In this document: one piece after another, positions 17,986 to 27,244 of the stretch
How positions within the stretch are numbered: position 1 is the first letter of the stretch
How the letters are laid out: each line of letters opens with the position of its first letter
Assembly (NCBI GenBank): GCA_963205015.1
Contig: CAUJKI010000020.1
Coordinates: 1-40,257 of the forward strand
Direction: 5' to 3'
Length of the DNA: 40,257 bases
DNA from: Pseudomonadota bacterium
GTDB lineage: Bacteria; Pseudomonadota; Alphaproteobacteria; Rhizobiales; Hyphomicrobiaceae
The notes under the pieces: generated by a model
Databases searched by the model: none
Told to the model about the DNA's origin: nothing
Seen by the model: only the letters and a program-made list of their open reading frames with translations
Translations under genes and position numbers: made by a program

Positions 17986-18891
17986 TTGGATCTGCGTCAC
18001 CTTCGCTACATTATCGCAAGCGCTCGGAATGGCAGCTTCAGCGCCGCCGCACAAGAACTCAATGTAAGGCAGCCGATCGTCAGCAAGCGCGTGAAAGAAG
18101 TGGAAGACGAGTTTGGCGTCTGTCTTTTCGACCGTTCAAAGTCAGGGGCCAGCCTCACGGCCGCTGGCGAAGCATTCGTCGTCATCGCGCAGCGCATCAT
18201 TGAGGATACGGAGCGACTGGGTGAGCAGACGAAAGCGAGCGGTGCTGGACGCGTCGGCCGCATCGTCGTCGGTTTTTATATGTCATTGTCAACCGGCTCA
18301 CTACGAGCAGCGTTGCACAATTTCAGAAAATGCTATCGCGAGATCGATATCGAACCATTCGAGGCGCCGTACACCGAGCTTGCAGCCGGCCTTCATGCTG
18401 GCAGGATTGACGTTGCCATTCTGTTAGGAGACCCTGGTAGATGCGACATTTTTAACTCCCTTGCGATGCGATCTGAGCTTCTTGTCGTCGCGTTGCCGAA
18501 AGACCACCCTCTCGCGGATCGGCCATTTGTCTACTGGCCGGAACTGAAAGGTGAGCGGTTCCTGGTCAGTCACCACGACCCGGGACCGGATATTCGCATT
18601 ATTCTCGAACGCTATTTGGCTGCTCCGTCAGATCACCCCGAGATTCTGATGAGGTCTTTGAGTCGCGAGAGTATACTAAGCGAGGTCGGCAGCGGGGAGG
18701 GTATTAGCCTGCAATGCGAGACGGCCGCCGGACTGACCGATCTCGGCATTGTTTTCAAACCGGTGCATGATGGCAACGGCTTGACCCGTCTGGGCTACAT
18801 GGCGTGTTGGAAACCGACCAACACCAATCCGGTTGTGAAGACGTTTATCGATTTCATTGACTCAAGCACTGATTCGTTCGAGTCGCATTAG
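17986..18891 (+). CDS. LysR-family transcriptional regulator
   Basis: A 301-aa LTTR. Residues 1-60 form the winged helix-turn-helix (LRHLRYIIASARNGSFSAAA, then ELNVRQPIVSKRVKEVE). Residues about 90-295 form the periplasmic-binding-like effector domain. The start is TTG at 17986, preceded by aggacagga; MDLRHLRY is the normal LTTR N-terminus, so this start is secure. Usually LTTRs regulate a divergent neighbour, but here both sides are a pseudogene and the Trb operon in the same direction, so its target cannot be named. Regulation of the downstream trb genes or of a lost neighbour are both possible. Confidence 0.92.
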   Translation: MDLRHLRYIIASARNGSFSAAAQELNVRQPIVSKRVKEVEDEFGVCLFDRSKSGASLTAAGEAFVVIAQRIIEDTERLGEQTKASGAGRVGRIVVGFYMSLSTGSLRAALHNFRKCYREIDIEPFEAPYTELAAGLHAGRIDVAILLGDPGRCDIFNSLAMRSELLVVALPKDHPLADRPFVYWPELKGERFLVSHHDPGPDIRIILERYLAAPSDHPEILMRSLSRESILSEVGSGEGISLQCETAAGLTDLGIVFKPVHDGNGLTRLGYMACWKPTNTNPVVKTFIDFIDSSTDSFESH

Positions 18892-19072
18892 CCGACATTC
18901 TTCGACCGGATTTACCGCCGAACATTTCAAGTATTTTTTCGACGGCCTACGATGAGCTACGGCAAACTACGACGTTTCAGATAAATCCTGTTGCCCATCT
19001 GTAAGTTCTGCATTTCTTGATTGTCCCCATCGTCATCCGATCGTGAGTGCGGATGGCCGAAATGGGGGCACG
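18892..19072 (+). other. Intergenic leader before trbB with three 10-bp-phased CTACG repeats
   Basis: This 181-bp gap separates the LysR gene from trbB and holds no convincing gene. CTACG occurs at 18947, 18957 and 18967, exactly one helical turn apart, in CTACGATGAG-CTACGGCAAA. This could be a protein-binding site or part of an old recombination junction, since the usual upstream genes of the Trb operon are missing here. Nothing else stands out. Confidence 0.3.
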
Positions 19073-20071
19073 ATGTCCGGTCATCATCACAACAGCCAAA
19101 AACTGGCGCGTGGCGCACGCATGCTGCGCACCGCGCTCGGGCCGGCTATCGCCCAATACCTCGAGGACCCCGCTGTTGTCGAGGTGATGTTGAACCCCGA
19201 TGGCCGGCTCTGGGTCGACCGGCTACGCGAAGGTCTTGTCGCAACCGACGATGTGCTGATCCCGTCCGATGGCGAGCGTATCGTGCGCCTGGTCGCACAT
19301 CATGTTGGCGCGGAGGTGCATCCCGGCAGCCCGCGGGTTTCGGCCGAACTCCCCGAGACCGGAGAACGCTTCGAGGGCCTGTTGCCCCCGGTAGTGATGG
19401 CGCCCACTTTCGCGATCCGCAAGCCGGCGGTCGCCGTGTTCACGCTCGCCGATTACGTCGCCGCCGGCATCATGACGGCTGCGCAGGCGGACGTGCTGCG
19501 GCTCGCGGTCGAGCGGCGCAAGAACGTGCTAATCGCCGGCGGCACCTCCACCGGCAAGACGACGTTGACGAATGCGTTACTGGCGGAAGTGGCGAAAACG
19601 TCAGATCGCGTGGTGCTGATCGAGGACACCCGCGAACTACAATGCGCCGCGCCGAACCTTGTCGCACTTCGGACGAAAGATGGCGTCGCCTCGCTCTCGG
19701 ATCTGGTGAAGTCGTCGCTGCGTCTGCGCCCCGACCGCATTCCGGTCGGCGAAGTGCGCGGCAGCGAAGCGCTCGATTTGCTCAAAGCCTGGGGCACCGG
19801 ACATCCCGGCGGGGTCGGCACCATCCATGCCAATACCGCGATCGGCGCACTGCGCCGGCTCGAGCAGCTCGTGCAGGAGGCCGTCGTCACGGTCCCACGC
19901 GCCTTGATAGCAGAGACCATCGATATTGTCGCCGTTCTGTCTGGCCGCGGCGCCGAACGGCGCCTGGCCGAGATCGCCCATGTCGACGGACTCGATCCAG
20001 CAACCGGCGACTACCGCACCCTCAACGCGCTGCTCCCCACCCCAAACCCCTCGAAAGGAGACCCTGAATGA
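19073..20071 (+). CDS. trbB: Conjugal transfer ATPase TrbB (VirB11-like)
   Basis: A 332-aa hexameric secretion ATPase at the inner-membrane base of the type IV mating machinery. Walker [10 protein letters not shown] (K162), the Asp box [11 protein letters not shown], Walker B region and the His box [15 protein letters not shown] are all present. The ORF track begins at GTG 19043; ATG 19073 ([18 protein letters not shown]), after a ggggg purine run, gives the usual TrbB N-terminus and is preferred. Its stop overlaps the trbC ATG (ATGA). In the usual operon a coupling-protein gene (traG) and a CopG-like gene lie upstream; here they are absent. Confidence 0.95.
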   Translation: MSGHHHNSQKLARGARMLRTALGPAIAQYLEDPAVVEVMLNPDGRLWVDRLREGLVATDDVLIPSDGERIVRLVAHHVGAEVHPGSPRVSAELPETGERFEGLLPPVVMAPTFAIRKPAVAVFTLADYVAAGIMTAAQADVLRLAVERRKNVLIAGGTSTGKTTLTNALLAEVAKTSDRVVLIEDTRELQCAAPNLVALRTKDGVASLSDLVKSSLRLRPDRIPVGEVRGSEALDLLKAWGTGHPGGVGTIHANTAIGALRRLEQLVQEAVVTVPRALIAETIDIVAVLSGRGAERRLAEIAHVDGLDPATGDYRTLNALLPTPNPSKGDPE

Positions 20072-20403
20072 CCCGGCTTGCCTTGTCTCGTGTGCGCCAC
20101 CACCTGACCGAGGCGACGGCGCTCGCCACGATCACGCTGCTGACGGCGGCGCCCGCCCATGCCTCCGGTTCGTCGATGCCGTGGGAAGAACCGCTTCAAA
20201 AGATTCTCGAATCCATCGAGGGGCCGGTCGCCAAGATCGTGGCGGTTATCATCATCATCACCACGGGCCTCACGCTCGCCTTCGGCGACACCGCAGGCGG
20301 CTTCCGGCGGCTGGTGCAGATTGTCTTCGGTTTGAGCATCGCTTTCGCGGCCTCTTCCTTCTTTCTCAGCTTCTTCAGCTTTGGCGGCGGGGCGCTGGTC
20401 TGA
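20068..20403 (+). CDS. trbC: TrbC/VirB2-family conjugal pilin
   Basis: A 111-aa prepilin, the major subunit of the conjugative pilus. A long signal sequence (ATALATITLLTAAPAHA) ends near residue 32-33. Two hydrophobic helices follow (VAKIVAVIIIITTGLTLAFG and IVFGLSIAFAASSFFLSFF), the TrbC/VirB2 pattern, with a Gly-rich C-terminus. A good Shine-Dalgarno (gaaaggag) lies upstream inside trbB, and the ATG overlaps the trbB stop. The stop shares one base with the trbD ATG. Confidence 0.93.
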   Translation: MTRLALSRVRHHLTEATALATITLLTAAPAHASGSSMPWEEPLQKILESIEGPVAKIVAVIIIITTGLTLAFGDTAGGFRRLVQIVFGLSIAFAASSFFLSFFSFGGGALV

Positions 20404-20666
20404 TGGAGGAAGACGTCCGCGGCTTCTTCGCGCCGGTGCATCGCGCGCTCACCGAACCGATCCTGCTCGGCGGCGCGCCGCGCACGGTCGCCATCGCCAA
20501 CGGAACGCTTGCCGGCGCCGTCGGGCTCGGCCTGCGCCTGTGGCTCGCCGGCCTCGTCATCTGGGCGATCGGGCATTTCGCGGCCGTCTGGGCCGCGAAG
20601 CGCGACGCGCAGTTCGTCGACGTCGGCCGCCGACACCTGCGCTATCCCGCGCACATGGACGTGTGA
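20403..20666 (+). CDS. trbD: TrbD, VirB3-like membrane protein
   Basis: An 87-aa inner-membrane protein of the type IV secretion system that works with the TrbE ATPase. EEDVRGFFAPVHRALTEPIL is the characteristic TrbD beginning (LxxVHRxLTxPxLxGG), followed by a hydrophobic stretch (TLAGAVGLGLRLWLAGLVIW). In the ORF track it is hidden at the end of the longer frame 19926-20666; the real start is ATG 20403, which overlaps the trbC stop (TGATG). Confidence 0.93.
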   Translation: MEEDVRGFFAPVHRALTEPILLGGAPRTVAIANGTLAGAVGLGLRLWLAGLVIWAIGHFAAVWAAKRDAQFVDVGRRHLRYPAHMDV

Positions 20667-20675
20667 GGCGCGCCG

Positions 20676-23171
20676 ATGCTGAACCTCGCCGAATACCGGA
20701 AGAAGAACGCACAGCTCGCGGATTTCCTGCCCTGGGCCGCGTTGGTCGCGCCGGGCGTTGTCCTCAACAAGGACGGATCGTTTCAACGGACGGCGCGGTT
20801 TCGCGGTCCCGATCTCGACAGCGCCACGCCGGCCGAACTGGTCGGCACGACCGCGCGCCTGAACAATGCGCTGCGCCGTCTCGGCTCCGGCTGGGCGATC
20901 TTCGTCGAAGCACAGCGTCATCCCGCCACCGACTACCCGGAAAGCCTGTTTCCGGAATCTGCCTCGGCCCTTCTCGACATCGAACGCCGCGAGCAGTTCG
21001 AGGACTCCGGCGTCCTGTTCGAGTCGAGCTACTTCCTCACCTTCGTCTGGCTGCCGCCCGCCGAGGAAGCCTCGCGCATGGAAGCCTGGCTCTACGAGGG
21101 CCGTGAGCGCAGTGGGGTCGATCCCTGGGAACTGCTGAAGAGTTTCGTCGATCGTACCGACCGCGTGCTCAATCTCGTCGAAGGCTTCGTGCCGGAAGCC
21201 GACTGGCTCGATGACTCGGAAACGCTGACCTACCTGCATTCGACCATTTCGACCAAACGCCATCGCGTGCGCGTGCCGGAAACGCCAATGCACCTCGACG
21301 CGTTGCTGGCCGATCAGCCGCTCGCCGGCGGGCTGGAACCGCGGCTTGGCGACTTCCATGTCCGCACGCTCACCGTCGTCGGATTCCCGACCTCGACATT
21401 CCCCGGAATCCTCGACGACCTCAACCGCCTGGCCTTCGTCTATCGGTGGTCGACGCGCGCCATCATGCTCGACAAGACCGACGCAACGCGCCTCGTCACG
21501 AAAATCCGCCGGCAGTGGTTTGCAAAGCGCAAATCAGTCGCGGCGATCCTGAAGGAGGTGATGACGAACGAGCAGTCGGTGTTACTGGACACCGACGCCG
21601 CGAACAAGGCCGCCGATGCCGACGCGGCCCTGCAAGACCTCGGCTCCGATCAGGTCGGCCAGGTCTATGTGACCGCGACCGTCACGGTGTGGAACGCCGA
21701 CCGCACCATCGCCGACGAACGGCTGCGGCTGGTCGAGAAGGTCATCCAGTCGCGCGACTTCACCTGCATCGTGGAAGGCGTCAATGCCATCGAAGCCTGG
21801 CTCGGCTCGATCCCCGGCCAGACCTACGCGAACGTCCGCCAGCCGCCGATCTCGACGCTCAACCTCGCGCACATGATGCCACTGTCGGCAGTCTGGGCCG
21901 GGCCGGCGCGGGACGAACACCTCGGCATGCCGCCATTGTTCTACGCCAGGACCGAAGGCGCGACGCCGTTCCGTTTCGCGCTCCATGTCGGCGATGTCGG
22001 CCACACCATGATCGTCGGGCCGACCGGGGCGGGCAAGTCCGTGCTGCTCGCTGTGATGGCGCTCCAGTTCCGCCGCTATCGCAATTCGCAAGTCTTCGTC
22101 TTCGATTTCGGCGGCAGCATCCGAGCCGCGACCTTGTCGATGGGCGGCGATTGGCAGGACCTCGGCGGCACGCTTACCGACGAGGCGGAATCCACGTCCG
22201 TCGCGCTCCAGCCGCTGGCTCTCATCCATCATGTTCTCGAACGGGCCTGGGCCGCCGACTGGCTGGTCGACATTCTCCTGCGCGAGGGCGTTACGATCAC
22301 CCCGGATGTTAAGGAATATATCTGGGCGGCGCTGACGTCGCTGGCCTCGGCGCCGGTCGAGGAGCGCACCATCACCGGCCTGACGGTGCTGTTGCAGTCC
22401 TCAGTGCTGAAACAGGCGCTGCGTCCCTACTGCATCGGCGGCGCGCATGGTCGGCTGCTTGACGCCGAGCACGAATATCTCGGCACGGCGAACGTCCAGG
22501 CCTTCGAGACCGAAGGGCTTGTCGGCACCAGGGCGGCGCCGGCCGTTCTCTCTTACCTGTTCCACCGCATCGAGGCCCGCTTCGACGGTCGACCGAGCCT
22601 GCTCGTCATCGACGAGGGCTGGCGGGCGCTCGACGACGGTGGCTTCGCCGACAAGATCAAGGAATGGCTCAAGACGCTGCGGAAGAAGAACGTCAGCGTG
22701 GTCTTTTCCTCGCAGTCGCTGGCCGACATCGAGGCGTCGCCGATCGCGCCCGTCCTGGTCGAGAGCTGCCCGACGCGCATCTTCCTCGCCAACGAGCGCG
22801 CCATCGAGCCGCAGATCACCGCCGTCTATGAGCGGTTTGGGCTTAATTCCCGTCAGATCGAGATCATCGCGCGGGCGACCCCGAAGCGCGATTACTACTG
22901 CCAGTCGCGACGCGGCAACCGCTTGTTTGAGCTGGGGCTTGGCTCCGTCGCGCTGGCGCTGTGCGCATCGTCGGACAAGGCCGCGCACGCGCTGATCGAC
23001 GAGCTGCTGCGCGATGGCGCGCGGCCGTACTTCCTCGAAGCCTGGCTCTACGCCAACGACCTCGCCTGGGCCGCCGACCTCGTTCCCAATCTCACGAATG
23101 TCATCGATGCGTCCGTTGCAACGCATCAGCCGTCGCGCATCACGCCGTCAGAACAGGAGACGCCATCATGA
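20676..23171 (+). CDS. trbE: Conjugal transfer ATPase TrbE (VirB4-like)
   Basis: An 831-aa AAA+ ATPase that powers pilus assembly and substrate transfer. The N-terminal CagE/TrbE/VirB4 domain (about residues 1-400, starting LNLAEYRKKNAQLADFLPWA) is followed by the C-terminal ATPase domain with Walker A GPTGAGKS (G448-S455) and Walker B LLVIDEGWRALD (D646, E647), then the FSSQSLADIE sensor region. Full family length. It starts 9 bp after trbD and its stop overlaps trbJ by 4 bp. No frameshift is visible, so the machinery gene looks functional. Confidence 0.96.
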   Translation: MLNLAEYRKKNAQLADFLPWAALVAPGVVLNKDGSFQRTARFRGPDLDSATPAELVGTTARLNNALRRLGSGWAIFVEAQRHPATDYPESLFPESASALLDIERREQFEDSGVLFESSYFLTFVWLPPAEEASRMEAWLYEGRERSGVDPWELLKSFVDRTDRVLNLVEGFVPEADWLDDSETLTYLHSTISTKRHRVRVPETPMHLDALLADQPLAGGLEPRLGDFHVRTLTVVGFPTSTFPGILDDLNRLAFVYRWSTRAIMLDKTDATRLVTKIRRQWFAKRKSVAAILKEVMTNEQSVLLDTDAANKAADADAALQDLGSDQVGQVYVTATVTVWNADRTIADERLRLVEKVIQSRDFTCIVEGVNAIEAWLGSIPGQTYANVRQPPISTLNLAHMMPLSAVWAGPARDEHLGMPPLFYARTEGATPFRFALHVGDVGHTMIVGPTGAGKSVLLAVMALQFRRYRNSQVFVFDFGGSIRAATLSMGGDWQDLGGTLTDEAESTSVALQPLALIHHVLERAWAADWLVDILLREGVTITPDVKEYIWAALTSLASAPVEERTITGLTVLLQSSVLKQALRPYCIGGAHGRLLDAEHEYLGTANVQAFETEGLVGTRAAPAVLSYLFHRIEARFDGRPSLLVIDEGWRALDDGGFADKIKEWLKTLRKKNVSVVFSSQSLADIEASPIAPVLVESCPTRIFLANERAIEPQITAVYERFGLNSRQIEIIARATPKRDYYCQSRRGNRLFELGLGSVALALCASSDKAAHALIDELLRDGARPYFLEAWLYANDLAWAADLVPNLTNVIDASVATHQPSRITPSEQETPS

Positions 23172-23920
23172 TTCTGTCCGTATTCCGCTTGCGTTATCGC
23201 CACCCGATTGCGGCGGGTGCGCTCGTGCTTGCCGTGACGTTTGCACCCGGCAGCACCGATGCATTTGACATCGTCTACGACCCGTCGAACTACGCGCAGA
23301 ACGTCCTGACCGCCGCACGCGCGCTTCAGCAGATCAACAACCAGATCACCTCGCTCGCCAATCAGACGCAGATGCTGATCAACCAGGCGAAGCACCTCGC
23401 CAGCCTGCCAACGTCTGTCCTCTCCCAGATCGACGGCAACTTCGCCGAGATGAAGCGGCTGATGGGTGAGGCCGACAAATTGGCCTACAACGTCGGCAAT
23501 ATCGAGACACAGTTCTCGTCGACCTTCCAGAACTTCGCGGTCGGCAAGACCGACGCGCAGCTCATCACGTCCGCACGCGACCGTTGGCAGCAATCGCTGT
23601 CGGCCTACGAGCACTCGCTGAAGGCCGGAGCGGTCGCCGTGCAGAACCTCGACGGCACGCGCGCCCAGACCAGCACGCTGGTCGACTCCAGCCAGTCGGC
23701 CGTCGGCGTGCTTCAGGCGACGCAGGCCGGCAACCAACTCATCGGCGTCCAGACCCGGCAACTTGCCGACCTCACCGCGATGCTCGCCGCACAGGGCAGA
23801 GCCGACGCCCTTGAGAACTCCCGCAAGGCCGCGGCGCAGGAGCAGTCGCGCGAACAGCTCAGCCGCTTCCTGACCGGAAGCAGCTACAGCCCGACGCCCG
23901 TTCGCATGTTCCATGACTGA
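23168..23920 (+). CDS. trbJ: TrbJ, VirB5-like conjugal transfer protein
   Basis: A 250-aa exported protein, likely at the pilus tip or periplasm. The N-terminal signal (AAGALVLAVTFAPGSTDAFD) precedes FDIVYDPSNYAQNVLTAARA, the standard mature TrbJ start. A long helical region rich in Gln and Asn (QQINNQITSLANQTQMLINQ) follows. The ORF track shows a longer frame from 22961; ATG 23168, overlapping the trbE stop as ATGA, is the real start. Confidence 0.94.
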   Translation: MILSVFRLRYRHPIAAGALVLAVTFAPGSTDAFDIVYDPSNYAQNVLTAARALQQINNQITSLANQTQMLINQAKHLASLPTSVLSQIDGNFAEMKRLMGEADKLAYNVGNIETQFSSTFQNFAVGKTDAQLITSARDRWQQSLSAYEHSLKAGAVAVQNLDGTRAQTSTLVDSSQSAVGVLQATQAGNQLIGVQTRQLADLTAMLAAQGRADALENSRKAAAQEQSREQLSRFLTGSSYSPTPVRMFHD

Positions 23921-23929
23921 GGGACGACG

Positions 23930-24196
23930 ATGGATTGGAAAGTTGCAACCCGAGTTGTCGCCGTCCTCGCATTTGCCGTGATCGTGGCGGCTTGCGCCAT
24001 TGCGTTGCGTCCCGACGCCACCGAGGAAACACCCGCGTCGACCGCTCAGTCACAGAGCGAGGAGCCTGCATCCAGCGAATTGCTCCGCTGCCGCGAGATC
24101 GGCGCGGCCGCGCTCGACGACGCCGGTTGCAAGAAGGCGTGGGCGGACAGCCGCCGTCATTTCCTGGAAGGCGATGCTGGGCGCGCGCGGCCATGA
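23930..24196 (+). CDS. Putative entry-exclusion protein, TrbK-alt type
   Basis: An 88-aa small membrane-anchored protein between trbJ and trbL, the position of TrbK. The N-terminal hydrophobic segment VVAVLAFAVIVAACAIAL is followed by a short soluble part with LLRCREIGAAALDDAGCKKAWADSRRHFL (quoted in part), including two Cys, as in the TrbK-alt family. VAAC could be a lipobox, since TrbK of RP4 is a lipoprotein, but this is not certain. Entry exclusion would stop redundant mating into cells that already carry the element. The stop overlaps the trbL ATG. Confidence 0.85.
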   Translation: MDWKVATRVVAVLAFAVIVAACAIALRPDATEETPASTAQSQSEEPASSELLRCREIGAAALDDAGCKKAWADSRRHFLEGDAGRARP

Positions 24197-25542
24197 ACAC
24201 CGGCGTCATCGACCGCTTTCTGGAGACATTTACCCGCTACATTGATAGCGGCTTCGGCCTGCTCGGCGGCGAGATCGGATTCCTCACCTCCACACTGATC
24301 GTCATCGACATCACGCTGGCGGGCCTGTTCTGGGCCTGGGGCGTCGACGAAGACGTGCTTGCCCGTCTCATCAGGAAGACGCTCTATATCGGCTTCTTCG
24401 CCTTCATCATCGGTAACTTCAACCGGCTCGCCGGGATCGTCTTCCAGTCCTTCAGCGGCCTCGGCCTGAAGGCGGGCGGATCGTCGCTCACGGCCGACAC
24501 ATTGCTCCAGCCCGGCCGCGTCGCGCTGGTCGGCATCGACGCCGGCATGCCCATCCTCAAGGCCGCCGGCGACCTGATGGGCTACATCTCGTTCTTCGAG
24601 AATTTTGTGCAGATCATGGTGCTGATGATCGCCTGGGCGATCGTGCTCATCGCCTTCTTCATTCTCGCGGTCCAGATATTCGTCACGCTGATCGAGTTCA
24701 AATTGACCACGCTCGCGGGCTTCGTGCTGATCCCGTTCGCGCTGTTCAACAAGACCGCGTTCCTCGCCGAAAAGGTCCTCGGCAACATTGTCGCCTCCGG
24801 CGTCAAGATTCTCGTGCTCGCCGTGATCGTCGGCATCGGCTCCCGCCTGTTCAGCGAATTCACGACCGGCTTCTCCGGTACACCGACCATCACCGACGCG
24901 CTGGCGCTTGTGCTCGGCGCGCTGTCGCTGATGGGATTGTCGATCTTCGGTCCCGGCATCGCTACCGGACTTGTTTCCGGCGCGCCGCAACTCGGTGCAG
25001 GCGCCGCCGTCGGCACTGGCCTTGCCGTCGCCGGCATCGGTGCGGCCGGCGTCATGGGCGCAAGCGCTGGCCTCTCCGGCGCGGCGAGCGCGGTTGGTGG
25101 CGGCGGACGCATGACCGCGGCCGCCGCGCGCGGAGGTGCGTATCTCGCCGGCAGCACATCGAGCGCCTATGGCGCCGGCGCATCCGGCCAGAGCCGCATG
25201 GGCGCCGTCGCTGCCGGTCTGGGCGGCGTTACAAGGGCCGGCGCATCCGCAGCTATCCAGCCTGTGCGACAGGCTGCATCGCGCGCCGCCGCATCCCTCA
25301 AATCGAGTTACGCAGCCGGCCGCGCCGCCGCCACGGGCGGACCATCCTCACCGGCAACAGCCGCGGGCGCTTCAGCCGCTCAAACCCCTTTAGCATCCGG
25401 CGCACCACCGGCCTGGGCCGCGCGCATGAAGCGCAGCCAGACCTTGAGCCACGGCGCGACCGCCGCTGCCCATGCCGTGCGTTCGGGCGATCACGGCGGC
25501 GGCTCCATGTCCGTGTCCCTCCATCAGGATGATCATAAATGA
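24193..25542 (+). CDS. trbL: TrbL, VirB6-like polytopic membrane protein
   Basis: A 449-aa inner-membrane channel component. Residues 1-270 contain about six hydrophobic helices (for example FLTSTLIVIDITLAGLFWAW, FVQIMVLMIAWAIVLIAFFI and ALALVLGALSLMGLSIFGPG). The C-terminal 180 residues are a low-complexity Ala/Gly/Ser-rich tail, normal for TrbL. The ORF track starts at 23935; the true start is ATG 24193, which overlaps the TrbK-alt stop (ATGA). Its stop overlaps trbF. Confidence 0.94.
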   Translation: MNTGVIDRFLETFTRYIDSGFGLLGGEIGFLTSTLIVIDITLAGLFWAWGVDEDVLARLIRKTLYIGFFAFIIGNFNRLAGIVFQSFSGLGLKAGGSSLTADTLLQPGRVALVGIDAGMPILKAAGDLMGYISFFENFVQIMVLMIAWAIVLIAFFILAVQIFVTLIEFKLTTLAGFVLIPFALFNKTAFLAEKVLGNIVASGVKILVLAVIVGIGSRLFSEFTTGFSGTPTITDALALVLGALSLMGLSIFGPGIATGLVSGAPQLGAGAAVGTGLAVAGIGAAGVMGASAGLSGAASAVGGGGRMTAAAARGGAYLAGSTSSAYGAGASGQSRMGAVAAGLGGVTRAGASAAIQPVRQAASRAAASLKSSYAAGRAAATGGPSSPATAAGASAAQTPLASGAPPAWAARMKRSQTLSHGATAAAHAVRSGDHGGGSMSVSLHQDDHK

Positions 25543-26225
25543 ATCTCTTCCGCCGTCCCTCCGTGCGCTACGCGCGCACGCCCGAACCCGAAACTCCGTA
25601 TCTCAAAGCCGCGCAGGTCTGGGACGAGCGCATCGGCTCTGCGCGCGTGCAAGCAAAGAACTGGCGACTCATGGCCTTCGGCTCGCTGGTGCTCGCCGGC
25701 GGCTTCGCGGCCGCGCTGGTGTGGCAATCGACGCAGGGCACGGTCGTTCCCTGGGTGGTTCAAGTCGACAAGTTCGGCGAGGCGCAGGCGATCGCGTCCG
25801 CCGTCGCGGACTACAAGCCGACCGATCCGCAGATCGCGTGGCATCTCGCGCGCTTCATCGAGCAGGTGCGCAGCATTCCGGCTGACCCCGTCGTCGTGCG
25901 ACAGAACTGGCTGCGCGCCTACGACTACACGACCGATCGCGGCGCCATCGCATTGAACGATTACGCGCGCGGCAACGATCCCTTCGCGAAGGTCGGCAAG
26001 CAGCAGGTCGCGGTCGAAATCTCAAGCGTCATTCGCGCCTCGCCGGAATCATTCCGCATCGCCTGGCTGGAGCGCCGTTACGAGAATGGTCAGCTCTCCG
26101 GCACCGAACGCTGGACCGCCATCCTGACCATCGTAATCCAGCAGCCGCGCAGCGCCGACAAGCTGCGCGCCAATCCGCTCGGTGTGTTCGTCAACGCAAT
26201 CAACTGGTCGAAGGAGATGGGGTGA
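25539..26225 (+). CDS. trbF: TrbF, VirB8-like conjugal transfer protein
   Basis: A 228-aa bitopic inner-membrane protein that nucleates the type IV secretion assembly. The N-terminus MNLFRRPSVRYARTPEPETPY and the single TM helix (LMAFGSLVLAGGFAAALVW, about residues 45-64) precede a periplasmic NTF2-like VirB8 domain with VVPWVVQVDKFGEA and a C-terminal LRANPLGVFVNAINWSKE. This matches TrbF closely. It is translationally coupled at both ends (ATGA with trbL, TGATG with trbG). Confidence 0.95.
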   Translation: MNLFRRPSVRYARTPEPETPYLKAAQVWDERIGSARVQAKNWRLMAFGSLVLAGGFAAALVWQSTQGTVVPWVVQVDKFGEAQAIASAVADYKPTDPQIAWHLARFIEQVRSIPADPVVVRQNWLRAYDYTTDRGAIALNDYARGNDPFAKVGKQQVAVEISSVIRASPESFRIAWLERRYENGQLSGTERWTAILTIVIQQPRSADKLRANPLGVFVNAINWSKEMG

Positions 26226-27244
26226 TGGGGGACAACAGAAAAAATGCTGCGCCGGCGCTGATCGCCATGATGCTGGCGACGACAGCGCTTGCCGGCTGCG
26301 CCAACAAGTTCATTCCGCCGGACATCGACTACGACGATGCCGCGCCCGCCGTGCTCAGCGCCGATCCGGTCGGGCCGGTGCAGGTCGTCGAGCTGCCGAA
26401 GCCACTGCCGTTGCCCGGCCAGTTGAAGCCCGTCGGCGGAAAGAAGCCGAAGCCCGAACCGACCGATCCGAAGAAGCGCGTCGCCCAGGCCAATGAAGCG
26501 GCGCGGATGCAGCCGGTGCGTAATGGCTTCATCAACGCCGTGCAGGTTTATCCCTTCGTCGTCGGCGCGCTCTATCAAGTCTACGCCGCGCCCGGACAAG
26601 TGACCGACATCGCGCTTCAGCCCGGCGAGCAACTTGTCGGCGCAGGCCCCGTCGCCGCCGGTGACACCGTGCGCTGGATCGTCGGCGATACGCTCAGCGG
26701 CTCCGGTCAGGCCGCCCAGGTCCACATCCTCGTCAAGCCGACGCGACCCGACCTTCAGACCAACCTCGTCATCAACACCAACCTGCGCACCTATCACATG
26801 GAACTGCGCTCGACCGAGAAGACCTACATGGCCTCGGTGTCGTGGCAGTATCCGCAGGATCAGTTGATCGCGCTGCGTCGGCAGAATGCGCAAGCCGCAC
26901 TGACGCAGCCGGTCGCGTCTGGCGTCGACATCTCGAAGCTGAACTTCCGTTATGCAATCGAGGGCGATAGCGCGCCGTGGCGGCCGCTGCGCGCCTTCGA
27001 CGATGGCAACAAGGTCTATATCGAGTTTCCGTCGGGGATCGGGCAGGGCGAGATGCCGCCGCTGTTCGTCATAGGATCCTCCGGCAATTCCGAACTGGTC
27101 AACTATCGCGCTCGACAGAATTACTACGTCGTCGATCGTCTCTTTGCTGCCGCCGAACTCAGGCTGGGCGACAAGGACAGCGAGAAGCGCGTGCGGATCG
27201 TGCGCACCGACGGCCGGCCGGGACGAAGCGCGAGGTTGTTCTGA
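26225..27244 (+). CDS. trbG: TrbG, VirB9-like outer-membrane complex lipoprotein
   Basis: About 339 aa, a component of the outer-membrane core complex. The N-terminal signal ends in a lipobox (TALAGC), so it is probably a lipoprotein. A Pro/Lys-rich linker follows, then the VirB9/TrbG/CagX domain with VYPFVVGALYQVYAAPGQVT, and the C-terminal VFDDGNKVYIEFP-like segment (here FDDGNKVYIEFPSG). GTG 26222 and ATG 26225 are both possible starts; the ATG shares its first base with the trbF stop. The trbI start overlaps its stop by one base. Confidence 0.95.
   Translation: MGDNRKNAAPALIAMMLATTALAGCANKFIPPDIDYDDAAPAVLSADPVGPVQVVELPKPLPLPGQLKPVGGKKPKPEPTDPKKRVAQANEAARMQPVRNGFINAVQVYPFVVGALYQVYAAPGQVTDIALQPGEQLVGAGPVAAGDTVRWIVGDTLSGSGQAAQVHILVKPTRPDLQTNLVINTNLRTYHMELRSTEKTYMASVSWQYPQDQLIALRRQNAQAALTQPVASGVDISKLNFRYAIEGDSAPWRPLRAFDDGNKVYIEFPSGIGQGEMPPLFVIGSSGNSELVNYRARQNYYVVDRLFAAAELRLGDKDSEKRVRIVRTDGRPGRSARLF

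Noticed and set aside
20196-21359. Long minus-strand ORF (387 aa)
   Set aside because: Antisense to trbC, trbD and trbE, which have clear family motifs; a GC-rich shadow frame with no recognisable domain.
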